This document shows, one piece after another, positions 54,317 through 64,000 of a stretch of DNA of 64,000 nucleotides (positions are counted from its first letter, which is position 1; each line of letters opens with the position of its first letter). A program made the position numbers and the translations under genes. The stretch is taken from the NCBI GenBank assembly GCA_963682025.1, contig OY821517.1, forward strand, positions 235,457,749 through 235,521,748. Direction: 5' to 3'. Source of the stretch: Cordilura impudica (Eukaryota; Arthropoda; Insecta; Diptera; Scathophagidae). The notes under the pieces are model-generated. The model was not told the origin of the DNA and did no database searches. It was given only the letters and a program-made list of their open reading frames with translations.

Positions 54317-55512
54317 TATGGTCCTTCCATAAAGTCCTAGATTAGACTAGGAGTGGATAGAATTAGTAACAAGTGGTCATCTAATTTTCGAAAGCAGTTG
54401 TCTCCTCCGGCGGCAACTTAAAAAATAAAAATTTGTGAAAAAAGTGAGGTTCGGTCTTACAACGAAGACAATTTTTTAACAACGAGAAGAGTTTGGCAAC
54501 TTGAAGAAGATTATTCATTGCACATCCCGTGCCGGTAAAGAATTCAGTTTTTTTTATTGGTTACCACCCTGGTAAATTCAACAAGAAGTTCGTCGACATC
54601 AAGGCAAATCAAGAAGACAGAATTTTACAAAAGGCGCATAAGAAAAAAAATACAGATATGTACTGTGATTTTTGGTTATTTTGTGCGACAATATTTTTTT
54701 CTCAAAAAAAAAAAAAAAAACAAGAAAAAATTAATATTGAAGCGGCTAAGGGTTAAATACCATAACGAAATATATTAATAATACTTAAAAGAACAATAAA
54801 TAAAACACCACCAAAGTCATTTAAAGGTCACTTAGGTCATTTACCAATAAAATTAATTTAAAAGTGACATCGCTAATGAATTTCCACTTAAGAAGAAAAA
54901 GGAATAATTCAGCGCTAATCCACTAACAAACGTTTTTAATTGTCATCTACGCTTTGATGATAACAACCGAACGTTTCAATTCCTACTCATTTCTTCAACT
55001 TTGTACAAGAAGCATTCGCGACAAACACAAAAAGTTATAGTTTAAATGAAGTGATAGAGTGCAGTACTGAGAAAATAAGAACAAACCAAGCGGTCATTTA
55101 AAAATAAAATAAAATATAAAACAAACAGTTAAATTTGTACAAAAATAAAAAATAATGACAATCACACAGTTTAATAAAAAAGAAAGAAATTATATTTTAT
55201 AACAAAACCCAATTGGAAGAAAAAGTGTAACATTAAAGAGAAGAAAAAAAGGAAAAGTATATAAGGAGGAGGTAAGCGTACAGAAAAATAAATTAGTGGT
55301 AATTATAAAACATTATATAGTAATATACGGAAATATGTTCTAAAAAATATAAAACAAATAAAAAGTTCCGTATTAAATTGTTACCTACAGGCAGAAGGCA
55401 CCAGCAACCACTAGTTGAATGTGTTAGCCACAGTGACGTCACAAATAGAACAGAAGATAATTGGGACAACTAGCAGTAAAAAAAGTAAAATAAAAAGCAA
55501 ACAAAGTGGTGA
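54317..55512 (+). other. Leader of Bel element G2
   Basis: Long untranslated leader; no Gag recognised. GAGGAG-GTAAGC at 55265-55277 is a good splice donor that could feed an acceptor like the one at 46772 in G (inference). Short Lys-rich ORFs at 54529-54778 are probably noise. Confidence 0.5.
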
Positions 55513-56080
55513 GTGTGGAAATTTTGTAAGGTGCCAGACTTAAAACTCCAATATAATCAGGTTCTCCAAGATTATATAGACTTGGGACATATGGAACAAG
55601 TAGTACTCCATGAAAACAAAGATCATAAATACTGTTCGTTTTTCCTACCACATCATGCGGTTATTCGACCCGAGAGTAAATCGATGAAAGTAAGGGTAGT
55701 CTTTAATGCATCAAAGAAGACCAGTAGTGGCTTCTTGTTAAACGACGTTCTTCATCAAGGCCCAACTCTTCAGACCGATTTAATGCAGACAGTGCTAGGT
55801 TGGCGACAATATAAATACCATATAAATATAAATACACACATAGTACCCTCTGCTGCCAAAAGGCAGATTTTTATCAGCAATCGCGAAATTATTCGACCCT
55901 ATTAGCTGGTTAGGTCCAATTGTGGTAATAGCTAAACTTTTGATGCAAGAGCTATGAGAAACGAAAATTGACTGGGGTCAAGGAGTTCCACCAATGCTAT
56001 TAATAAAATGGAATGCATTTTTAAAAAATTTGCCTCAGATTTCTACGTAGAAAATTCCTAGGTGGTATAGTGATAGAGGG
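55513..56080 (+). pseudogene. pol: Bel/Pao reverse transcriptase of G2, N-terminal fragment
   Basis: LQDYIDLGHMEQV, CSFFLPHHAVIRPESKS, VRVVFNASKKTSSGFLLNDVLHQGPTLQTDLM are clear Bel motifs. RT palm motifs with the catalytic residues are missing: the frame jumps to WLGPIVVIAKLLMQEL (connection) near 55910-55960. Ends near 56080. Confidence 0.82.
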
Positions 56081-56094
56081 CAGGATCATCTATT

Positions 56095-56611
56095 AAGATT
56101 GCGGGACAGGATGCATCCGTTCTTACTTACGTTGTTTATCGGTGTTTAAATTAAATACATGTACATTCTTTGATAGTTCAATCATCAATCTTTTATTTTC
56201 CACTTTTGCCCTGCTTATAAATAACTTATGAGAAGTTCTAGACTTCTATTCTAGGAGAGAACTTCCTAAAATTTATTAATACTAAGAGAGATGTTCTAAC
56301 ATACTCTCGATAACTTTAATGTTAATATGCATTCATTCATAATTATGCATAAGGGTGTGGCTTAATTCTAAAAGAATACTTGCTCACTTGTTCAATTTCT
56401 AGTGGCGTTCAACTTCACTCTCAGTTTCGTTGTTGTTCAACTTAGAATATGAGAGTGGCCGAATTCCAAATAGTATATTGACCCAATAAGACAAGATTGT
56501 GTGGCTCGTGCCGTTGAAATGAGAGCCACCCCAAAATGCATTGTTTGTATACATGACGTTGTTCATTAACATTTGGTCTACATTTGTGCGATACGTTATG
56601 TATACACTACA
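56095..56611 (-). repeat. 3' LTR of element D
   Basis: Starts TGTAGTGTATACAT on minus at 56611 next to the purine tract, like element C. The left boundary is inferred from where Bel similarity ends. Confidence 0.65.
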
Positions 56612-56621
56612 CCCCTATCCT

Positions 56622-57299
56622 AAAAAAAAATCTTACAGCTGTATGTAACGTGAGCTGTGGGATTTTTAAAGTATTGTTGGTGTATTTGAATTGAATGGGT
56701 TCTTTTAAGTACAATGTGATTCATTTCTGTTTACGGAAAAAAAATGTAGTTATGTGTTTACTATAAATTTTTGTTTAATTGTTTTTGGTGTTTGGACTTT
56801 TGGACAATATACTGTAATTTGATTGATTTTAATACATTTTTGTTTAGTTTCATGTTACTAAGTATGGTTTGTGGAGTTTTGTTTAATTGAGTCATTAATA
56901 GGAATGCTTACATTGTATTAAAATAAATTTTTTTTTGTAATTTGATTTTATGTGTTAATAAAAATTTTAAAATGCTTATACCTATTGACCTATATTTCTA
57001 TTCTATATTGTATTACAGTTTTTATTTCGATATTATAAACAAATTTCTAATTTGAATTTATGTGATAATAAAAATTTTAAAATGCTTAAACCTATTGACC
57101 TATATTTCCATTCTTGATTGTATTACAATTTTTATTTTCATATTATGCACAAATTTGTTAACGTATATATTTTTTTTTATACATTTTTTGTTGTTGAGTT
57201 TGTTAAGTTTTTCCATTATATTTCTTCAATAAATTTTTATGCAATATTTTTTCTTTCATTTTTATAGTTACGTTTACATTATCAATGTTAATTATTTCA
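56622..57299 (-). other. 3' untranslated region of D with a 110-bp duplication
   Basis: Two tandem units of 110 bp at about 56949-57058 and 57059-57168 share taataaaaattttaaaatgct and cctattgacctatattt. Otherwise A/T-rich with no gene. Confidence 0.75.
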
Positions 57300-58407
57300 T
57301 ATGGCCCTTTATATAAGGGGCCTCATATTTTCTTCTATTTTCTATTTTCACTAATACTAAATCTCCAATATTTAGTTTTATACTGTTCTCTCTATTAAAT
57401 GATTCAATTCTGCGTTTTTTCTTTTCATTTGCTATTATCTCTCCAGCACAATCTAATGATTTTCTTAATCTTATTTTTAGTTCATTTGCATAATTATCTA
57501 GATTGTATATTTTGTCATTACATTCAAAATTTTCACCTGGAAAATTCGGTAATCTTCCAAAAACCAGTTGGAATGGGGAGTATTCTGTATCAATATGTGG
57601 TGTTACGTTATGTGCAAATGCGTAGTATGAAATCCATTCACTCCAGTTATGCTCATTAACAAAAGACAGAAAGTATTCATTTAAAGTTCTATGGTTTTGC
57701 TCTACTGTGCGTAAAGTCTCGTGATGATACGGTGTTGAATAGTTCGTTCGTGAACTCTGTACCCTTGTCAGATTTTAAAGTTCTAAATGTCCCATATTTC
57801 AATATTAAACCTTCAACTAAAGCCTTTGCCACTGATTTTGCTTCCTTTGTTTCCATAGGAACTGCTATCACATATTTTGTCAACTCACACTGCATTGTCA
57901 GTATGTATCTGTAAAAGCCTGATGGACGCAGTGGTCCGACTGTGTCTATTACTATAGTCTCAAAGCTATTCCTAGGTGTGTCTGCTATATTGAATGGTTC
58001 CCCTGTATGCCTTATCTGTTTATTTCTTTGACGAAGATCGCATGTTGAAACATATTCTCTTACCATCATGTACATGTACTTCCATATATATTTTCGTTCC
58101 AGTTTCAAAATGGTCTTTCTTATCCCGAAATGACATCCGCATAGTGTGTTATGATACAATGTAATTAATCTTTTTCTTTCTTCATTATCTATGATGTTCT
58201 GAGGATTGGTATATAATAATATTTTGATGTCATTTTCATCTTTAATTTTGTAAATTTTTTCTTTTAATTTCCCATGGGATAAAATATTAAATATTTCGTC
58301 ACCTTTTTCTAGTGCGAATACATTATAATTCAATCTGCTTAACTTGAAACATAGTTTCTCCAACATGTTATCTAAATAACTGGGATAATCACTACATTCT
58401 ACGGCCG
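57300..58407 (-). pseudogene. pol: Integrase of element D
   Basis: The part at 58366-57689 is open and aligns closely with the C integrase: TLCGCHFGIRKT, CDLRQRNKQIRHTGEP (one zinc Cys changed to Arg), IVIDTVGPLRPSG (aspartate), LKSDKGTEF (aspartate). A deletion and frameshift near 57750 follow. The glutamate segment TVEQNHRTLNEYFLSF lies in another frame near 57690, then YYAFAHNVTPHIDTEYSPF and a GDLVLVKIENRR tail. Unlike element C it keeps the glutamate. Confidence 0.82.
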
Positions 58408-60490
58408 CACTGTGTAAGATTTTGCCAATCTAGGGGGATTTAATGAAAAAAAAAGTGCTTCAAATTTGATCATATGTTCCTAGATGTTAGAAAAATATCC
58501 TATTATTACGAAAATAAACACAAAACGTAACACAAAAATGTTGTTAATATGATGACGGCTATCAAACAGGTGTTATTGAAATGCATTTAAATGCAAGTTT
58601 GACAGCTGGCAAAAGTCATCGAATTAAAAGTGGTTAGAATTAAATCGTGTGTGCTTTTTTTCCAAAAAAAATTTTTTTTCTTTTATCTCAATAGTTCAAC
58701 TATAAAATTTTGAATAAATTATTCAAAAAATTTTAAGTGGAGTATTTAAATAATTTTGCTTCATAAAAAGCTAAAAAGTAAGTAAGTGTTAAAAAATCTT
58801 AAACTTTTCATAGACTAAAACTTTCATATTCTATCAGATTCTACTTTGCCACCACAATGAGGATCATCGAAAAGATTCCCGAAACTGATTCCAAGAATAA
58901 AATCTTGCCCATATTTTGCCCAAAGGTATCGTTTTTTAATATGTCTGAAATATCGCACCAGGAACTTTTTCATGTTTGGTTAAATAACATCAAACCAGAA
59001 AGGTTCGAAGCGATTTTAAAATTCGTTTTAACAATTTTTGGAAGAGATGTGGACTGTGAAAAGTTAAAAGCACGTTTTCGAAAGCTATGCTACGATTTTC
59101 AAGTGAGATGGGATAAATCTCGACGAGTTAGGCCCAGATTTATGCATGATAATGCTTTATGGCTTAAAACAACAATTCAAGCTGCAGAGTTCATTCTTGA
59201 TTCATTCATTCATTCAACTTCAAAAAAAAGTCTCAATGTCGGAAGAGAAGAAAAAGAATTCTCAGAATGTTGTCTTAAAACAAAACAACGAAAATGTATG
59301 GAGCTTATATCTAATATATCTACAGATCACTTGATAATGGCAACTGAACTGAAAATTCGATCTTGCGGGAAAAGGGACGCAGCCGATCTTGTGAAGGAAT
59401 TAGCAAACGCTTCGCCATCAAGAGGTACAATTATAAAAAAGGCCAGACTAAGTGTTGTGGAATCAAAGCGGCTTTCAGCGGATAAAGCACTGGCCATGAT
59501 AATAGACGCAAATTTATCAACACACCAATATCTGGCAATACGGCAGCACACAAAGCATTGCAGTCCTAAATTATATCCGTGTTATGACCTTGTAAAGCAG
59601 TCAAAACTGTTGTGTTATCCAAATAATATTACTGTGACGGAAACATGTGCTGAAATTAATTTGCAGTCGTTAATAGATCACACAGTAAAACGATTGATAA
59701 GTGCACTAGAAGAGGTTTTCAAGTCGTTACCTGATCTTAAAGATGAAGTATGCATAATAATAAAATGGGGATGCGATGGTGCTGAACAGAATCGGTATAA
59801 GCAAAAATTTACGAATGAAAATTTGTCAGATGAAAGTTTATTTTCTATATCTATGGTACCTCTTGAACTTTTTTCAATGATTAGAGAGGAAAAGAGAATT
59901 TTGTGGCAAAACCCTGCTCCATCCTCGACCAGATATTGTCGGCCTATCAAAGTTATTTTTACAAAAGAAACACGTGAGGTAATTATAAAGGAAGTGAATC
60001 ACATTCAGGATCAAATTTCAGTTTTGATTCCTACTATCGTCAAAACTAACAATTTTAATTTCAAAGTTAGAGCTTCTCTCGTTTTATGTCTGATTGACGG
60101 AAAAGTCTGTAACGCGCTATCATCGTATACGTCATCGCAAGTATGCTATTTGTGTGGTGCTACACCAAAAACCATGAACAATTTAAGTGCCTTATCAGAG
60201 CGGAAAATCGACGAAAACATCCTTGCTTTAGGCCTTTCGCCTCTACATGCGTATATAAGATTTATGGAATGCTTGCTGCACATTTCGTACAGAATCGAAA
60301 TTAAAAAATGGTATGTGTCAGGTGAGGACAATAAATCTAAAGTAGCTGAAAAAAGAAAAAAATTCAAGACAGCTTTAAAAAAGAAATGGGTCTTTTAGTG
60401 GATATGCCGAAGCAAAAAACCGGTAACACTAATGATGGCAATTGTTGTGAAACAGGGTTTCACATGTATAAGATTAGTATAAGATTAGAT
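58408..60490 (+). mobile_element. Transib element 2 (5' part)
   Basis: The putative left end CACTGTG (58408-58414) follows GGCCG, exactly where the D coding sequence stops. It carries a RAG1-like transposase on plus. The right end was not found: the gene fades into an (AAT)n microsatellite near 60490. Different family from Transib 1 by protein and end sequence. Confidence 0.75.
58857..60480 (+). pseudogene. Transib 2 transposase (RAG1-like), C-terminally truncated
   Basis: 513 codons are open from ATG 58857. The first aspartate lies in IIKWGCDGAEQNRYKQKF (about residue 305), the second in LCLIDGKVCNALSSYTSS. CYLCGATPKTMNNLS is the zinc Cys pair and LSPLHAYIRFMECLL matches Transib 1 and RAG1. 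At about 60385 a frameshift ends the ORF; KKEMGLLVDMPKQKTGNTNDGN continues in the next frame to about 60480. The C-terminal part with the catalytic glutamate is absent. The long intact N-terminal and core region is unusual in this decayed window. Confidence 0.9.
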
Positions 60491-60497
60491 TATTGAT

Positions 60498-61344
<847 letters not shown>

Positions 61345-61479
61345 AGGCCGCACTGTCTGGTACGGAATCTGGTTTTGTTTGTTCTTTTCTTTTTCTCCAC
61401 AGCTAATTGAACAGAATAGGCAAAGCCGCGTTTTTTTTTTTTTGTTTGTTTTGTTTCAGCTGTAGGAGGATAACATTAA

Positions 61480-61493
61480 TGGCGCAGCCGGTC
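61480..61493 (+). promoter_or_regulatory. Primer-binding site of element H
   Basis: TGGCGCAGCCGGTC, just after the inferred LTR end. Confidence 0.7.
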
Positions 61494-62516
61494 TTCGGAA
61501 CAAAAATCGTTCCTTGTTTAATTAATTATTTGACTTTTTTTTATGTATCAGGTGTAGGGAGTTAGTTGTGAGGATATAAAGCCAACATTATTGGTTAACA
61601 TTAAAATCGTTCGTTGTTAGGATAATTAATTATTTGTTTTATTGTACTATTTACCAGGTGTAGGTAGTTAATTGTCTTAATTTGTTTTATTTATTTTAGT
61701 TTTCGGGTCGATTAATTTTTAGATTATTGGATTCGTTTGGGGAATAATATTTTTTTTGTGTTTAGTTTGTTACTACTTTATTGTTTTTGGAAATGTGCAT
61801 TTTCATTGATTGTTTTGGTTTATAGATTGTTTTAGAGGATATTGCATGCGTTTTAATTTCTGCGTGTATTTTAATTTAGTTTTGATTTATCAGATAGTTA
61901 GTTGTAGAGTATTAAATATATATATTTTTTTTTTGTTTTGTTTCTTTAACAAGTTTGGGATCGTCTTTAATTTGGATTTTGTTCATTTTTTTTTTTTTTT
62001 TTTTTTTAGTCAGGGAATGGTCTTAAAGTTGATTTTTATTTTTATTGCGTAATTTTATCAAATATATTATATTTTATTTTATCACATATATTAAATATGG
62101 GTTGCGAGTAGGGTTTGAATATTTATGAGTTTGAATATTTATGGGTTTTTATTTTTTTTTGCAATATATTTAATTGAGTTTTAATTTTATTGGGATTTTG
62201 ATTTTAATTATGAATATGTTTGTTCGAAAGCGCATCATTTTGATGTGAGTTTTCTGATTGTTTTTTTTTTATTTGTTTGTGAAAATTAGGTTATTGATGA
62301 ATTTCCATTAATTTTAAATTACAGATGAATGTTTAATTATAGGTTGGTTTGTTACTCTCAGATTTTATTGTTTTTATATAAGGAGGGATTTTTATTTTTT
62401 TTCAACATATAGTTTTAGCAATCAAAGCGATATAATTTTTTCTGTTTTTGTTTTATTTAGAACTATAAAGATAATTTTTTTTTACGGTTTAGTAGGGACT
62501 GGGTTGGTAAGTTCGT
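61494..62516 (+). other. Leader of element H with internal duplication
   Basis: A ~100-bp segment is duplicated (about 61502-61575 and 61603-61680; shared AAAATCGTTC, TTAATTATTTG, CAGGTGTAGG). Otherwise T-rich, no gene. Confidence 0.65.
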
Positions 62517-64000
62517 ATGGAGCAAACACTGGTCGAGTTAGAACAGGCGAAACAGCTGCTAGCGGACTTCAGGGCAAAGACGGATTATTTCCTCGAAAGG
62601 CTTTGGGGTGAGGTCAGACGTCGGTGCCAGACCCAGGAGAATTTTCATCTCATAAAGGCTAAGGTTGACGGTACCTGGAAAATCACTAGATTGGAAGAGG
62701 CCGATCTAGTGCTAGAGGAGTTGTGCCGGTTGGTTGAAACTCAAGAGGAGTGTAATACCAAGAAGATCTTGGAGCTTAAGGAAGAATTGGAGGCTCTCCA
62801 AAATCAAAACAAGAGACTTAAGAACGAAATTCAGGAGAATCTAAAGGAGGCCGAGATTTTAGACAAAGAGAACGAGGCCCTACGGAGGACAATATCGGGT
62901 ACAGGCGCGTCCTCGGTCAGAAGATTAGAGTTCGAGGACCTCGAGGAAGCCAATAGGAGAGTTTCCGAGTTGCAGGGTCAGCTACGTTTAGCACAACAAG
63001 AGCGCAGTATACAGACGGGGGATCTGTACCATAAGGAGCCTAGGGGGCAACAGCCAACACAGATGATGTCCTCCCAGGATATTCTGAAAACGGTCAAGGC
63101 GTTAGTGCCTACGTTCGGCGGCGAGCCATCGCCAAGTCTGCAAACAGAAGTGTATAAATTCATTGATGGATGTAGGTTGGCGGCGAAAGGGGTACCGCCG
63201 GAAAAGGTGGAAGAATATTTGGAAATTGTGAATAAGAGGCTTTACGGGGATGCATACCAGTTGGTGAGGTTACGTACCTTTACGTCAGTAGATGAGTTGT
63301 TGGCACTTGTAAAGTCAACATATTTAAAGAGTAGGTCGCTTGACTCGGTGCTAAGGGAGCTATATGAGGCCAGCCAGACAAGGGATGAGGATGTGAAACA
63401 GTTTGCTAGGCGTCTTCAGACATTAGCAGCAACAGCTCATGCCATACTAGATGAAAATTATAAAGGCAGAAAGGACGAGATAATGACTATTGAGATAGAA
63501 AGAAAGGTAAAGTCAGCATTCACATCTGGCCTGAGGGATCCAATGCAGCGTGGTAGGCTGTTGGCAAGCAGCTCATGTAAGTTGGACGATCTCTTGATTG
63601 AAGCACTGGCGGCTCAATCAACTCTTTGGCGGGGGGATGATCCTCCGTTAAGGGGTGTAAATTTTAACGAGGAGTACACCCGCGAGGATCCAGTCTCGGG
63701 TCTCGTGGCAGCCGTAGAACAGTTGTTGCGCAGGACGGAGGCAGATAGGGCAGCTCCGCTCACCAATGCTGGGTCAAGTGGTACGGCATACAATAATGCT
63801 GGGTCAAGTGGTACGGCATACAATAATGCTGGGTCAAGTGGCAATACATACAGTAATACTGGGTCAAATGGCAATGCATACAAAGCACCGCCCTGTTCGT
63901 TCTGTCAACGGGCGGGACACACTCGTGATGTATGCTGGACGAGAAAAAATACCCCATATTGTGTTGAATGTAGAATATACGGCCATGAGCCAGGTAGGAG
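62517..64000 (+). CDS. gag: Gag of element H, partial at window end
   Basis: ATG at 62517 opens a frame of 494 complete codons with no stop up to the window edge. Residues about 1-165 form long charged coiled coils. The capsid-like region lies at about 180-345 (LVPTFGGEPSPSLQTEVYKF, YGDAYQLVRLRTF, LKSRSLDSVLRELYEASQ, SAFTSGLRDPMQRG). A 10-residue repeat is at about 416-455. The CCHC knuckle CSFCQRAGHTRDVC follows, with a second CVEC-x4-GHEPG starting at the edge. Its GC content is higher than its neighbours. The Gag is intact as far as seen. Confidence 0.88.
   Translation, partial: MEQTLVELEQAKQLLADFRAKTDYFLERLWGEVRRRCQTQENFHLIKAKVDGTWKITRLEEADLVLEELCRLVETQEECNTKKILELKEELEALQNQNKRLKNEIQENLKEAEILDKENEALRRTISGTGASSVRRLEFEDLEEANRRVSELQGQLRLAQQERSIQTGDLYHKEPRGQQPTQMMSSQDILKTVKALVPTFGGEPSPSLQTEVYKFIDGCRLAAKGVPPEKVEEYLEIVNKRLYGDAYQLVRLRTFTSVDELLALVKSTYLKSRSLDSVLRELYEASQTRDEDVKQFARRLQTLAATAHAILDENYKGRKDEIMTIEIERKVKSAFTSGLRDPMQRGRLLASSSCKLDDLLIEALAAQSTLWRGDDPPLRGVNFNEEYTREDPVSGLVAAVEQLLRRTEADRAAPLTNAGSSGTAYNNAGSSGTAYNNAGSSGNTYSNTGSNGNAYKAPPCSFCQRAGHTRDVCWTRKNTPYCVECRIYGHEPGR
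63764..63881 (+). repeat. 30-bp coding tandem repeat in H gag
   Basis: Nearly four units encoding Asn-Asn-Ala-Gly-Ser-Ser-Gly-x-x-Tyr, directly before the zinc knuckle. The first two copies are identical. Confidence 0.9.

Larger units (their letters stand above)
54003..56090 (+). mobile_element. Bel/Pao element G2, 5' part
   Basis: 5' LTR TGTTG...CAACA, primer-binding site TGGTCCTTCC, a 1.2-kb leader and the first part of RT. Gag and protease are missing between leader and RT. The 3' part is cut by element D. A second member of the same superfamily as G but not an obvious recent copy of it. Confidence 0.8.
56095..58407 (-). mobile_element. mdg1/412-type element D (minus strand), 3' half
   Basis: On the minus strand: integrase (58407 to about 57300), a 3' untranslated part, the purine tract aggatagggg and a TGTAGTG LTR start at 56611. 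The LTR extends to about 56095, where Bel sequence of G2 begins. The 5' half is cut off at 58407 by Transib 2. Confidence 0.8.
61350..64000 (+). mobile_element. Ty3/gypsy element H, 5' end (runs off window)
   Basis: A primer-binding site TGGCGCAGCCGG at 61480 follows a GGATAACATTAA segment, consistent with an LTR end. A 1-kb leader and a Gag gene follow. The LTR start cannot be fixed without the partner LTR. It is less A/T-rich than the rest of the window and the Gag is undamaged, so it may be younger. Confidence 0.7.

Noticed and set aside
58408..58446. RSS-like nonamer at the left end of Transib 2
   Set aside because: At a 22-23-bp spacing the sequence reads atttaatga. The nearest A-run is about 30 bp away, so no nonamer claim is made.

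Overview
This 64 kb window is transposon-packed, AT-rich insect DNA. I see no host gene, tRNA, rRNA or CRISPR array. The mix of families (errantiviruses with envelope genes, mdg1/412-type and Bel/Pao LTR elements, a Hermes-like hAT, Transib, piggyBac, PIF/Harbinger, a non-LTR element) points to a higher dipteran, perhaps a muscoid fly. The species is an inference. Nearly every coding region carries stops, frameshifts, deletions or lost catalytic residues.

From about 0.8 to 32.4 kb lies one nested structure. Errantivirus A (LTRs at 800 and 31853) is cut in three places. Element B, a 17.6/297-type errantivirus (2599-12698), sits in its reverse transcriptase. Element C, mdg1/412-type (14336-20308), sits in its integrase. 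A PIF/Harbinger element (about 22256-31652) sits in its envelope gene. Inside B lies a Hermes-like hAT (9276-12349, 8-bp target duplication ATGTGAAT). Inside the Harbinger lies errantivirus E (24330-31475, target duplication TATA). The A reading frame can be followed across every junction, and target duplications support each step, so the order of insertion can be read: A, then B, C and Harbinger, then hAT and E.

From 32.9 to 36.4 kb is a minus-strand Ty3/gypsy element (F) with ~133-bp LTRs that has lost its RT but keeps an intact integrase core. From 36555 to 39609 is a complete Transib element on the minus strand (the family from which RAG1 derives), with RSS-like ends and a CGTCG target duplication. 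From 39.6 to 47.9 kb is a Bel/Pao element (G) split by a 4-kb non-LTR retrotransposon and followed by a zinc-knuckle accessory ORF behind a strong splice acceptor.

From 48.7 to 53.9 kb a dead piggyBac is split by a 3282-bp DNA transposon (49702-52983) with ~475-500-bp terminal inverted repeats, a 6-bp TAGCCA target duplication and a spliced, nearly intact transposase-like gene that I cannot place in a superfamily. This is the best candidate for an under-described system. From 54.0 kb come a second Bel/Pao copy (G2, with 5' LTR), a minus-strand mdg1-type fragment (D), a second and different Transib truncated at an (AAT)n microsatellite, and from about 61.4 kb the 5' end of a further Ty3/gypsy element (H) whose Gag runs off the window.

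The genes do not form a host pathway. Each belongs to its own element, and the biological interest is in the nesting, the transposon ends and the unclassified transposase.
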